This document shows, one piece after another, positions 27,900 through 40,193 of a stretch of DNA of 64,000 bases. Numbering within the stretch: the stretch's first letter is position 1; every line of letters starts with the position of its first letter. A program made the translations under genes and the position numbers. A model generated the notes under the pieces. It was given only the letters and a program-made list of their open reading frames with translations. It made no database searches and had not been told where the DNA came from. This DNA is from Beaufortia kweichowensis (lineage: Eukaryota; Chordata; Actinopteri; Cypriniformes; Gastromyzontidae), in assembly GCA_019155185.1 (NCBI GenBank), contig CM032795.1:16533795-16597794 (forward strand). Direction: 5' to 3'.

Positions 27900-28450
27900 G
27901 CACCGAATTAAGCAAAGTAAAGGGAACAATGAGTGCAGAGGACACTGATTTGGGAGGGACGGGGTCTCGGCGAGTGCTGATGGGACATCTGACCTCCGTC
28001 ACCTAACTTCTAGAAGAAAGTGGACATCGATTAAAACTGATAAAAGTTAGCAGGATCAAAACACAGAGGTCGGAAGAATATCCCTCCCTTTTCTCTCTTT
28101 TTTATACTTTGCCCGCTTTTTTTCCAGGAGAGAAAGCGAGTGGCTGTCCGGGCCGTAATTGGCCGTTTCGGAGTCTCATTGTCCTGCGCTTTTGAGCACG
28201 CAGGTGCGCGCAGTAAAAGCGCGCAGTTCTCAGCGCTTCTTATGCTCGCCTTTGTTCTCCATTCTCTCGCTCTCCCACCGGGCAGAAAATTAGCGTTGCA
28301 TTGAGTGCCTCGTCTCCCCTCTCTCAGCAGTCCCGAGCTTAACCCGCTCGCTGCTCCCCGCTATTCTCATGGTAATGGTGCAGTCAGGACCGGCTAATCG
28401 GGGGTGGAGGGGAGGGGAGCGATGGGGGAGATGGCGAGGAAGAGTTTTCA
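27900..28450. promoter_or_regulatory. CpG-rich candidate enhancer/promoter block downstream of sox19
   Basis: About 550 bp of high-CpG sequence in AT-rich DNA. It holds HMG/SOX-type words AACAATG (27925–27931), CATTGTCC (28177–28184) and CTTTGTT (28250–28256), together with 'gcgcgcag' repeats. It lies 1.7–2.3 kb past the sox19 stop codon and upstream of nothing coding on the plus strand. The regulatory role is inferred. Confidence 0.4.
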
Positions 28451-30838
28451 AAGGGGGATGGGAGTTATAAACACTTTGTGCTCACGCATATGACCGCAAA
28501 TATAGTCCTATAATAGACAAATATAGACCCATAAACTCTATAGCAGGAAGTAGTATAGAGAGGAAAAAAGTCCTGAAGTGTTTCAGCACAGCACCGTTTC
28601 AAACGCATCTTTAAACACAATTTTGCAAATAAAAAGCTATCCTTTAATGCTCATGTATAAATTAAAGGGTAAATAAAAATTAAACGTTAACAATATTAAA
28701 TGCTTAACTTAATTATGTGCTCTGTAATGAGAACAGGTTGTTTACAGGTGGCAAGTGTTTCAAAGAAGGGTGGAAGTTATGTGTTGCTACAAAGATCATG
28801 AGATTTTTTTCAAGATTTGTTTTGATATTAACATCTTATTTTCTGAATTAATCACTTGGCAAACTTCAAAATTAAGGGACTATGGGGTGTGCGTGTATGT
28901 GTGTGTGTAACTGTTGGTGTGCATGTGTGGGGGTTCACATTTTCTTCTTGAAAGCATAAAATCTCCTAGCAACAAACAGAGGCTTCCACAGGTTGTTCCC
29001 AAAGCAACAGCAATCCCCCAAACTAACCCCAAAACCCCACACCCACCAGAGAGAGAGAGAGAATGTAAAAGAGGAAGGACAAGAAAGAAACTCGACAATT
29101 TCAGTTGAAAAACATTTAAATGTTATAGGATTCATTAAAAAAACCATCACGGGTTAGACATGGAAAACTGCACAATAAAGTTCTGAAAGATTTAACACCT
29201 TAAAACTTTTAAGAATATCATAATCAAGTCTATACAACAAATCAACAAGTGTGTTGATGGCAAGCTTTAGAAGTTTGTTTGTGTGTACAATGATACGGTT
29301 ATGAGATAAAGTTAAACCATCTGCAGTGTGACTTTGTAAGCACATGGACTTTACCAGCGAGGGTCTAGCTGTTGGTGGCTAGACAGGACAGAAATGCTAT
29401 GCTTCAGTTCAGAGCTAACAAAGAGCAGGACCAACAACATACTTGTGCACTGCTGTCTGGTTGAATGCCACCTAGAACCCAATTATGGTTGACTTACACA
29501 CTCGAACAATGAGAGAGAGAAGTATTGCAGGTTTGACTGTCAGATCGTAGGTGTGGCGTCTGTTCGTGGGAGAGTTTGCCATCGACGAGTGGGGCATGTA
29601 AAATAAACCAATGACAGATCAAAAAACTCAACTGACAAGCCGAATGGCGTCACAAATGTCTCAACTAACGTCACGTAGAAACTGCTATTGGTGACTCAGT
29701 GTTTTAGAAACGGTAATTATTTCAACTTTTCCTTACGCATCAGTCATACCAGAACATAAATAGACTTAGACACAAGTACTGATTATAGAATCAGCTCCCC
29801 TGTTGACATATAAAAATGATTGTTAGCATGTATAACTACAAATCTTTAAAGCTTAATCCTACTAAAATATATTTAACAAATATGGTTTTAATGTATTAGG
29901 TTTATAAGGAGAGTTAGTGAAGTATTTACAGTGTGTGTGTGTTTTTGTACAGAGAGCTATGGTCACAAATATGAGGCGAGTAAAAGCACAAGTGGCTGAT
30001 TTATTAAAGAACGTGTTTTAAGAGGATTTCCATCATTGAGTAGATTCTCCCTGACGTAACAACACTTCATACGGAGTAGCTTTTCAGTACCTTTGTTCAA
30101 CCCTTCATCAAAACTTCATTCAGGGCGTCTATTTCTCTGTCCTTCTCTCTTTCTTTCTCTCTCTGACACACACACTTACTTGCGTATTTATTTTACTGAT
30201 GACATACCACTGACCTTATCCGTTTCTAAATATAGCAAATTTTAATTACTTTAATTACTGTAAGTGTGTAACAATTTAAAACAAAAGCAAAACAAAAATG
30301 TATGCTACGTATTATGTTACAGAACTTTATGGAACAGAACAATATGACAATAATATTGGTTAAGCTGTCAACACGTGACATGCATCAACCTACACAATGT
30401 TTGTTAATTTCATGCTTTTACTCACTTAGGGTTTGGCTTTCTTAATTCCTTTCTTACGTACAATTTTCATGTTAAAAATCTGTTTAATTTTTCAGCAACA
30501 TATCTATTTTTATTAATTTACTTACACACAGCTCAAATAAATGTTTGCTAATTGTATAACAAAATAAACACAGTTTTCAGCAACAGTTTTATTTTATTAA
30601 GTTAAATATAGAAGGTTTAATTAAATGTTTGTCAGTTGTATAACAACATAAAAATCGTGAATGTTTTTAAACTAAATGTTTTTAAAATTGTGTTCAAAAT
30701 ATTGTAATACTATTGTATCAGTTATTGTATTAAATGGTGAGCTGAGGTTATCATCACATCCCTATTACAGACTAACCTGTTTTTAATCACTTATTTAAAT
30801 CATATAAGATTTTAACCTCCATAAACATTCTCAAAGAA

Positions 30839-30860
30839 CACACACACACACACACACACA
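30839..30860. repeat. (CA)n microsatellite
   Basis: About 11 uninterrupted CA units. Confidence 0.9.
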
Positions 30861-32562
30861 TTTTGCTGTTGCCCGTGTCCCAGATAATAAGGTATAAAAA
30901 ATATTATTTTCCTATCTTTTCTCCATAATAAAATTACCTTTACAGTTTACAAGTAGAAAACACATTCCTAAAACAATTTTTCTGCTTCATATGAATCCCA
31001 CCTGGCCAGACCTGGAAAAATCAAAAACCGTAGCAGACATGACGGGTGACAGGTGGCCTTTCCACACCTTCTTTTTCTTTTCTATCGCCCTTGCCATCGC
31101 ACACATATTGCTCAAGCATGCAAACAATACGTCACTTCATTTTTCAACCACATACTATTTTTGGTCAGTGCATTATTTGCTAATAACTTTGTGAGCACAC
31201 AGGAGAAGCTTTGACGTGGCACACTGAACTACAGAGGGATTACAACACCCAGATTTGTGTATTGATTCAGTGCAGCTGTGCTTTTCTTAGTTTTTAAGAG
31301 CAAGACAAATAGGCATAAAGCAATTCTTCAAATGTATCTAAAATACTGCATCTCCAACTGACTTTCATGTAAACTCGGTTTACTTCATCTGCACTGATTC
31401 AGAATTTTTAACTGCATGTGTTTGCTCAAAATGTAATAGCACTGTAGAAAAAAATCTACAGAAAGATCTGTATTCGTCAGATACGAGCCCACACAGATAG
31501 AAATACACTCTGAGCATCAAGACCACATTCTTCAGATATACGGCCGAACCGCATCAATGGGCTGCTTATCAAACACACCCAAACATCACAGATCAAAGTG
31601 CTAAGATTATAAACTAAAACTCAAGTAAAAAACAAATCAAAACAAGAAACAGATAAAAAAAATAAGTAAGTCACTTTGTTCTGAACTTAATTTTTTAAGT
31701 TCTTGCAAGCAGCATGCACACAAACACATGCAATACCTTCCAACCCTCATAGGCAGGCCACACAAACACACGCATGGCGTGGTGTTTCCACACAGACAAG
31801 CAGATTAGATCATTATGATGGTAGATTGAGATCTGTCGGACAGGTAGATAAGGAGAGAACCACACGCATGCACACAAACGCTTTATGACTCATGTTTCAG
31901 CGAGTTTTCATCGCTCCGGAAATACACACAGGCAGTGGAGAAGACCTCCCACAAAGCAGACAGAGCCAAGACTACACAACCAGACCTAACAAACAAACCA
32001 TACCACATCGTCAACACAGCTCCTAAGCAACAGTAAGTGACATCATTTCAATATCTTTAAAGGACTTGTTGACCAATCCTCCAAATACTTCAACCCAACT
32101 TGATTTAAAATTCATTTTATGAAAGAATAATCAACATTATACAACCGAATGATAAAATATTTCACGTACTGGTGAAGTGTATTGCATTAGTTGTAACATT
32201 AAAATAGAAAAAGCATTATAATTGTAAACCAAATTAACAAAATTTTGAAATAAAAAACGAATAAGACATGAATTCACAAGCATTGATGTTGCTGCAATGC
32301 AAATACATATTTTTGAGAAGTAAATCCATGAAAAAAGTAAGACAAAAACTTGAACAACGTACAATTGCAGCCAGATAGTTATATAGAAGAACACAAGACT
32401 GGTAGATGTGAGTTTAAATCATTACTCTACTGCCACCTGGTGGTCTATCTCTGCAAACCACTCAAACTCAACCTCAGTACTGCTGCTTTGTGGAACCTGA
32501 CCCAGATAACCCTGACATCATTAATCCCACCAGAATTTTCTTTATTTGGTCTTTATATTATG

Positions 32563-32597
<35 letters not shown>
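32563..32597. repeat. (GT)n microsatellite
   Basis: About 17 GT units. Confidence 0.9.
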
Positions 32598-32599
<2 letters not shown>

Positions 32600-33222
32600 C
32601 GATTCAATGCTGCCACAGAACAGATGTTTGGTGCTTATATGACAAGTATGTAACTCCTATTTAATCTTATAATTTCTTAATTTCTTATAAAAAAATTCTT
32701 ATAAGTTATTATAAAATAACTTCAATTTAACATAAATAGGCCAAACTTCTCTTAAGCACCCCTTGCAATATTAAAGTTGATGTGGTAATATTTCCTCTAT
32801 TAAAAATACCACTGATTAAAAAGTCCTTTTAGACATCACAGCTCTTCCTAAATATAACTATTGTCAAGCAAATGCTGTTCTCTTAAAATACTTGAAAATG
32901 TAGTCCTCATGTGAGGTCCAAAAACTACACAGGTGGTTGGTAGTGTTTGTTAAGATTTTCAGAATCAAACTTATGTCTGATGACTTTATCAGAAAGAACA
33001 AAAATATATCTGTTTAGTACAACACACAAAATGAAATCAAATGCAATACCATTTAAATGAAATACTACATTTGACACTTTGAATAGTAAGAAACAGTGTT
33101 TTTGCCACATCATTTGGCATACTTTGGTTTAGAAAAAACAGTGATTTAAGGACACATAAGCATTTAAGCATATTATACTATATAAGGCACTATGCACACA
33201 AGTAGAACGTATTTTACCTCTT

Positions 33223-35183
33223 CTACTCATCCTTCTCTTTCTCCACCTGCCATTCTTTCTTTATGTTTGTCTTGCATTTATTCCAGTATAACAGAACCTG
33301 TGTTAGGATCACCCCACTGCAACAAAAGGCCACTGCATGCAGATGAGATGGAAGAGATAGGCCTGTGTTCTTAAGGAGAAAGACAGATTATTAATATGAA
33401 AAATATAAGACACATTATTTAAAATAATGGGTAACATAACACATATACTAATTAGTACAATTAGCATACACAAGTTGCCATTGTTAGAAGGGGCTTGATT
33501 TAGGGCTTGTTTTATTCATAAAAGGCATAATAAAGTATAATAAAGTACAGTTGTACAGCAAGTTGCAAATATAGGAAAATAAGAAATTGTGCTCATTAGG
33601 CTTATTTTCCAAAGTCATATTTTTGTGTTAGTGATTTGACCCCATATAGTGCTTGAAATAATGTGTTTCACATCTATAACACCTACTTTTGTACAGCAAA
33701 TTGTAAATATATTACATTATTATTAATCATAATTGTGACCCCATAGCCTTTCATCTCCCATGTTGCTGCCTTTACCCAGCATTATTATTAATCATGGCAG
33801 TTTGTTTAGCCTTTCCTCCCATGTTGCTGCCTTTCCCAGCACCTCCCCTACACAAACAATGCATAAATGCATGCTTCTCTCCTTTCAATGTTGTGCAAAA
33901 ATAGATTTTCTTACAGATTCAGTGTTTATTCTATGTGCTATATAGACACATAGTATATAGTAGTTTTTTGTGAAGGATCTGGCAACACAAACCTTTAGCC
34001 CACTGAAGATGTTTTTGTGAGTGTGTGTACCTGTAGTGAACTGAAGATACACCCCAAAGAGCCAAGAAACGCCAACGTAATAGACAGAGCTGAAAGCTGT
34101 CCTGTGCTGCCACATCTGTAGTTACTTCCTGCCTGGATAAACTGAATATGTACAAACAAATAAAGGATGTCTTTTTGCAAAAACAGTGTAAACATGCACT
34201 TTCTTACAGACTTAAGTCATGTCTCACCCTGCCAGCAATAACAAACATCACATTCCACTTGTGCAGGATTAAAACCACTGACACAGGGGTCAAAGGTGAG
34301 ACCAGGAGGAACATGAAGACACAGTACAGAGCAAGAAGATATATTCCTGTATGAAACAAACCAAAATTCAAGAAAGTGGTATATAAGTGAGATAACTAAA
34401 ACTGGTCTTCTATCACTGTTTTTTCTGACCTTGTAGAGTCTTTCTTCTGCAGCGCTGAATAAGGAAAGTCAGGAAAGCAATCTGGATCAGTGAAAACAAA
34501 CTCTCCCCCCAGGCTCTGTATACACACACACACACCTGCATGTCTTAGCATGACTGTATACACATACTTACATGCCCCACAACAGCTTTAACAGACATGT
34601 AGAAATGTTGTTTTACCCGATGGGAAAGTTCTGTTTGTAGCAGAAAGCTCCATGAGCGGAGATGGCCAGCAGTTCCAGAAAGACAGACCACAGACACAGA
34701 CCGTCAGAACTGCCGGACCAAACTACTTTCCTGATCTGAGCCAATGGGGCTGTGAGATAAAAACTCATTAGAGAAAATATAAAACAATTATTACAACTTA
34801 AACAATAGTAAACAGATCAGAACATTTACCAAAAACAGTTGCCACCAGAATCAGTATCCCCATAGTTTTACTCATGACAATCTTCAGACAGGGCACTGCC
34901 AAACAAGATAACAGTAAATAAACATCAGTGTCCAGATAAACCTGTGACTATTGACTGAATACCTATGACAATTGTGTCAACTGTATTGTCACCTCTGTTG
35001 TAAATGCTTTAATGTTTATTGTAATTTTGTAAACATTCTAATATGTGTACTGAGATTAAATTAGCCCTCACCGTGAATAAAGTTATAATGAAGAAAAAAA
35101 CGGTCATAACATTTTTCTGGCATGAAGAAAGTTAATAAAAAATCTTTGAACTGAGGCACCGTCGCATCTTCCAACGTGTCCAT
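33223..35183 (-). CDS. mpdu1: Mannose-P-dolichol utilization defect 1 protein, PQ-loop family (divergent copy)
   Basis: ER membrane protein needed to use dolichol-linked mannose/glucose in N-glycan and GPI assembly. Minus-strand exons: 35072–35183, 34830–34895, 34617–34749, 34430–34515, 34228–34346, 34031–34141 and 33223–33369 (774 nt, 257 aa; human 247). Matches: MPEKCYDRFF, HVPCLKIVMSK, WGESLFSLIQ, VSPLTPVSVV, RFIQAGSNYRCGSTGQLSAL and, in the last exon, GVILTQVLLYWN. Several hydrophobic helices are evident. Oddities: the first PQ-loop motif reads PLAQI (residues 61–65) where human has KLPQV, so the namesake Pro is Ala63. The conserved ETGDP before the last helix reads NTGLS. The C-tail is longer and charged. 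Tail-to-tail with sox19. This could be the faster-evolving one of two teleost copies. Confidence 0.9.
33717..33840. repeat. Two-unit ~62-bp tandem duplication
   Basis: 33717–33780 and 33781–33840 both begin 'attattattaatcat' and end 'cccatgttgctgccttt…cccagc', with small differences. It lies in mpdu1 intron 6. Confidence 0.75.
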
Positions 35184-36611
35184 AGTTTATGTCCTGCCGG
35201 TGGTCGTTATAACCCAAAACAAACTAAAAAAAACAACTCGAAAAGACTGTGGTTTTCTCCTCGTATTTCACTTTTATAACAGATGTTATGATGCGGACAT
35301 ATTTCGTAAATTCCACCAAAGCCTCAAGTTTGACTGCAAAGCGTCTGAACCAATAGAATTTGACGTTCAGGCGGGCGTGCACGTGCGCAATTACACAGCT
35401 GGAGTCTGGCGACGTTCACCATTGGTCGTGTTTTCTTCAGTAGTTTCATGTTTGAATTAGAGGATCAGCGAGTTGTTTCTTTTTCAGCTTTTACAAACCA
35501 AACTTTTTAATTCTTCAAATCCGTGTTTTTGGTCACTGTGTTTCACCACCAGCACTAGGGGCGGAGGGATAAACCAGAGACAGTGTTTTCCTGCAGGGGG
35601 CGCTCGGCGGCTCAGAACAGATTTAATATTATAATAGCCTATTAAATATATTATATATTTATTTCTAAATACAGAAATTGTAAACATAGTTTAAACAATT
35701 CTGATAGTTTCTTTCTTTAAATTAAAAAAATTATTTTAAAAATAAAAATAATTTATTGATTTTACAGCCTGTACATACATGAGAGGTCTGGACAGAATTT
35801 GCTAAGTTAAGGCTGTGTATTCGCATACCGACAGCAAACCAACTAAACTTTCTTTAATGATGCTGTAAAGATCTATGTGGAGAGTGTATACATACATACT
35901 TTTACTGCTTTTCTTATCATTTCTATAAATTTTCATTGATGATGTCTGGTGCATGCCTGTTGTGTATTACTGGATAGCGGTTTAACATTTTCTTTACTAA
36001 ACCTGATCACTATACAAACTATAATTATCAAGAAAACAGAGCATGTGACATCTTAATTCTGTCAGCCTAAACTGACCGAACACATCTGTGAGATTTTTTG
36101 GTGTGTGACATCTATAGAAACATTTCATTGATAAAACATGATAAATTACAAAAGGAAGTAAAAAAAAATCAAGATAAAAGGTCTTTATAATCTGACACTG
36201 GCTTATTACAGCAAAGGGTGTGTTTGCATTTTTTTCTAACACATAATGCGATGTGTAGACTTTTACTCACTTGCTTACCATAAAAACACTTGAAATAACA
36301 CTGATTACACTGATATGATTTTATAGCAGTTTGACACAGACTGTCACAGCCTTTGTATGTGCTTTGCTTTGAAAGGTGTGTCAGTATGTTGGGGTTAGGG
36401 GTTAAGCAAACAGAGAGAAAAGAGAGATGTGTTCTTGCAGTCTTCCATAAACCATGACTGCACCTCTTTATAAACACAAACCCTGCGTAAACACTAAAAC
36501 CATTTATCTCATACTTGTACAGTGTGTGTTTATTAGAGTTGTTTTACTTGTAATAGAGGCCAAAAAAGAATCACAGCGTAACAAGAAACAGGAGTGTCAT
36601 GCCAGATGTTC

Positions 36612-36881
36612 TTTATTAATCAACGTTTGCAATTATTAAAAGTTAAAAACATAATCTCAGATTTGAATAAAGTAACTGAAGGAGTACTTCCCTTTAAATA
36701 TCAGTTGATCTGTTTTATGTACATACAGATTAGACATCAGACACAGTCATTTGAAAAACACAGCCGTTGTCAGGGGCAAATCACTGGGGTTCTGCGTTAA
36801 GTCTTTATAGTCCTCTGTGTATGGAGGATGGAGCTCATCTGGTCATAAACTCTAGCAGCGGCTCTGTCTGCTATACTGGCA
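36612..36881 (-). other. Possible terminal coding exon and poly(A) signal of an unidentified gene
   Basis: On the minus strand, an acceptor-like 'ttctttgccag' (ending 36882) precedes a frame of 84 nt. It reads IADRAAARVYDQMSSILHTQ, then five more residues and TAA (797–799 of 36 kb). An AATAAA follows on the same strand at 36617–36612, about 180 nt further on. I found no upstream exons I could defend, and I do not recognise the peptide. It could be chance. Confidence 0.25.
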
Positions 36882-37277
36882 AAGAACATTACATATTGTA
36901 AGTATGTTAGATAGTACTGTTTGTTTTACAGTGTTCTTCTCACTTCAGAGACAGTCCAAAGTCCCACTGTGCATTTATTTTAGAGTAACCTATGCAAACA
37001 TCACACATCACCCCAGAGTGAACAGTACATTGGATATACCTGTGCCTGTCACCACTGTTTCAATATGCCATAATGTAAGTTCTGAGTCAGACTGCAACTG
37101 AACGACTATAGTTATGGTGTTTCTATTTGTTGTGACAACCAGAACCAGGTTTAGTGTCCCTGAACATTTATTTATCTTTTTACATTTCAGTTAAATGCAT
37201 AATTTGGCCAGTATATGTTGCGTATGAATTTCAGATTAGGTTTTTTATTTGTTTTTAAAAAGAGAAACCTCAATGGT

Positions 37278-37280
<3 letters not shown>

Positions 37281-37358
<78 letters not shown>

Positions 37359-37440
37359 CATACATACATACATACATACATACATACATACTTATATATA
37401 TAAATACACACACACACACATGTATAATATATATAGTTAT
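37281..37440. repeat. Compound (TA)n–(CATA)n–(CA)n microsatellite
   Basis: About 37 TA units (37281–37354), then about 9 TACA/CATA units (to about 37391), then a short AT stretch and (CA)n at about 37407–37420. Open frames through it encode YIYIYI and are artefacts. Confidence 0.95.
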
Positions 37441-37719
37441 ATTGAATTGTAGCGTAAGTTCTCACAGGGTGTGGTTAGGGGAAGAATTTCATGGGCTGGT
37501 CTTATCTTAACTCAATAATAAATGTCCAGCCAGTGTTTATAAAGACCTCAGCACTCTCAGAGAGAGTCTATTTTGGAGTGTCTGTGAGATGTAAAACTTC
37601 TCGTCGGCTTGGAAAAGTCTCTATTCTGCAACTTAGAAAGAAATTTAATATTGTAGTGATAACAGCAGTTGTCTCGGGTACAGTTTTTCAGACTTAAGGG
37701 CAAACAGACAACTCACAGT

Positions 37720-40193
37720 ATGTGTACAGGAAAATGTTCGTTGTGTATTGGGGGTACGCTGTACCCATTAGCGCTCATCTGTATAATCTGTAACATTATT
37801 TTGTTTTTCCCTGGCTGGGATGTTCAATACGCACAGAATGGACAACTTACAGAGGAGGTCAAATACATGGGAGGACTGGTTGGAGGAGGTGTACTGGTAA
37901 GTTGTACAAACAATTTTAAAAAAAGGATTATAATGTAAATATTTAATATAAGGCTAAAGAAGTGTGGTACAGTAAGTTAAGTTTGGTTCTTATCAGTCTC
38001 ATGCTGTTGACTACAAATTTTTACTTATTTCAAGTGCCTTAATTTAATCAGTTTGATGTGCCCTAAAATGTATTCATATATCTAGGTGGTTATGGGGTAA
38101 CACCTATTTTTTAGAAGTCAACACATTTAAGATTTACAAGAAAGTTGATAATTGTCACTAAAATGCGATGTGTTGGAATATGTTGGGATCAATTCAAGAT
38201 ATCAAATGATCAAAGTATAAAAACATATTTAAAACATGCTCATCTTTGTCTTTTGGCCCTCAGGTTTTGATCCCTGCATTTTATATCCACCTGACTGGAG
38301 AGCAGGGCTGCTGCGGTAACCGCTGTGGGGTGAGCTACAAACCCACAAACACTTTTATTTTGCTTTACAGCTTATAAGTATCTACAATCCCGAAACTCAG
38401 TTATGAAAAAGTATGTGCGCTCGCCCTCTTAGTTTTTAAATAGCGTGAAATGTACAGTAACTGTTTAGGGATAAAAATAAAAGGGGGTCATGTAACATGA
38501 TGCTCAAACAAGTTTAAGTCCAAGTGTAATGTCATCAAACTTGGAGAGTGGAATTTAAACAACCACAGACATGCGAACAACAGGGTAACTCCTGGTTGTT
38601 AATACTTACAGATTAAATGAATTAAAAGATGTTACAGAGACACACAGGCAAGATATTATGGACCATCATAGTTCTATAGTGTGTGATTACCTAAGAACAT
38701 AAAGAAATACTACATCAAAATTTATTACTAACTTCAGATCATTAGAGTAGGGCAAAGCTTCTTGGAAAGCATTTAGAATGTAACTGTTTACATGTGATGC
38801 GAGGAACATTTGTCATGTGCTTGACAGACTGAATGAAACAGATTAGTTGGAAAATACACAGACGCTCCTATGTTGCAGAAAAGGAAACTGTAAACGGCAC
38901 TGAAAATCTGTAAATGGTTGACTCATGAGTCTAATGTGCGGCTTGAAATATTGGACCTCTCTGACTTGCAAATATTTGTAATATTTGTAACAGCCTTAAA
39001 ATGGTAACAAGAATTAAAACTGAACAGTGACTGGTTTGGAGTTTTTTGGAGAAGGAATTCTCATTAATTTGATTTCGCAAGACATTCATAAAAAATGATA
39101 CCAGAGATTAATATTTATATTACACATTTGCCTGTATGCAATCCTGTAAGTGCATGATAAAGTGACTTAAATAAAGAAGTCGATAAAGTATTAGACATCT
39201 TTTGAAATTGTATAAACTTTTGGTATGATTTGTATTTAATTAAACATTCCCATTTTCTGTTTTAGATGTTTCTGTCCATTGTATTTGCAGCAGTTGGTGT
39301 AGTTGGTGCCCTTTATAGTTTCATAGTGGCACTGATGGGTCTAATCTACGGGCCATACTGTAAAGTCGGTCTAGTCTGGACAACTCCCTTCAAAGACCTG
39401 TAAGAGCCACACCTTCACACTTTTCAGATGACACATTTGTTTTGCGTATCAGATTGCCTTTTGATTCTATTAAATGTTATATTTTTCAGAAATGACAGCT
39501 ACCTTAAAAACCGTAACATGTGGGGATTATGCACCGAGCCCAAAAACGTGGTGGAGTTTAATGTGGGTCTGTTCTCAACACTGTTGGCAGCCAGTGGCCT
39601 GCAGCTCATACTGTGTGGCATTCAGATGATTAACGGCCTCTTCGGATGCATCTGTGGAACCTGCAATGAGAAAGATGTAAGAAACACATAGAAAAGAGAG
39701 AGGGAGGGAAATATAAATACAAATAATGTATATGAATATATATAAATACAATTTTTACTATGGTATGAAACAGGGATGAAAGCTAAAGTCACTTTAAGGA
39801 AAGTCTCCCCACTTGAGAGCTATGCAAAGCCTACAGGCAGCTATCTCAGTCCTATTTACTTAAATGGGGTAATACACGTATCTCTAAAATCGTCACTTTT
39901 ATTTTTTTATCTAAAATAAAAATAGTTCTCATAAAAACATTTTCAACCAACAGTCCAACCTGACATCAAGTGTATCATAAATTCTGTTCAAAAAGCTGGA
40001 ACTACGCTAGAAAGCATTTTCCAAGTTAATCCAGCTACTGCACATGCGCAAAGTCTGGATCAAGCGTACTGAATCAATCGCCACAAAACACAGAATTTTT
40101 AGCGAACTGTGAGCAATGAAACAATTAAAAATGTATTGACACTGTTCTATATGTCTTCTTCCACTTATCTTTCTTGTTTTTCAGCCGCTGTAA
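37720..40193 (+). CDS. tm4sf5: Transmembrane 4 L6 family member 5
   Basis: Four-pass membrane protein of the L6/TM4SF (tetraspanin-like) family. Exons: 37720–37896, 38264–38329, 39266–39399, 39490–39676 and 40185–40193 (573 nt, 190 aa; human TM4SF5 197). It starts MCTGKCSLCIGGTL, almost the human MCTGKCARCVGLSL. It has GGLVGGGVLVLIPAF in TM2, the intracellular CCGNRCG, TM3 MFLSIVFAAVGVVGAL, an extracellular loop with NRNMWGLCTEP, and TM4 LFSTLLAASGLQLILCGIQ, then CICGTCNEKD. The last exon codes only Pro-Leu-stop, chosen because the acceptor 'tttttcag' at 40184 follows a good donor at 39677. Without it the frame would read through the donor to a nearby stop (CNEKDVRNT). The N-terminus favours TM4SF5 over TM4SF1/4/18. 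Confidence 0.9.

Larger units (their letters stand above)
26189..33222. other. sox19 3′UTR and ~6 kb non-coding interval to mpdu1
   Basis: The sox19 3′UTR probably ends near AATAAA at 27164–27169. A CpG-rich block lies at about 27900–28450 (separate entry). 29570–29700 has promoter-like words: CCAAT near 29608, GGCGTCAC near 29646 and ACGTCACGT at 29668–29676. Microsatellites: (CA)n at 30839–30860 and (GT)n at 32563–32597. No supported coding exon was found; small frames lack family resemblance. Confidence 0.6.
35184..37719. other. mpdu1 promoter and interval upstream of tm4sf5
   Basis: 35184–35450 is the mpdu1 promoter side, with some CpG and an inverted CCAAT ('ccattggtcg') near 35418. The middle is AT-rich. 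A possible − strand last exon lies at 36797–36881 (separate entry). 37280–37440 is a compound microsatellite. 37441–37719 leads into tm4sf5 and includes its 5′UTR. Confidence 0.55.

Noticed and set aside
37215..37465. Overlapping frames encoding YIYIYI / CMYVCMYV
   Set aside because: Translation of the (TA)n–(CATA)n microsatellite.
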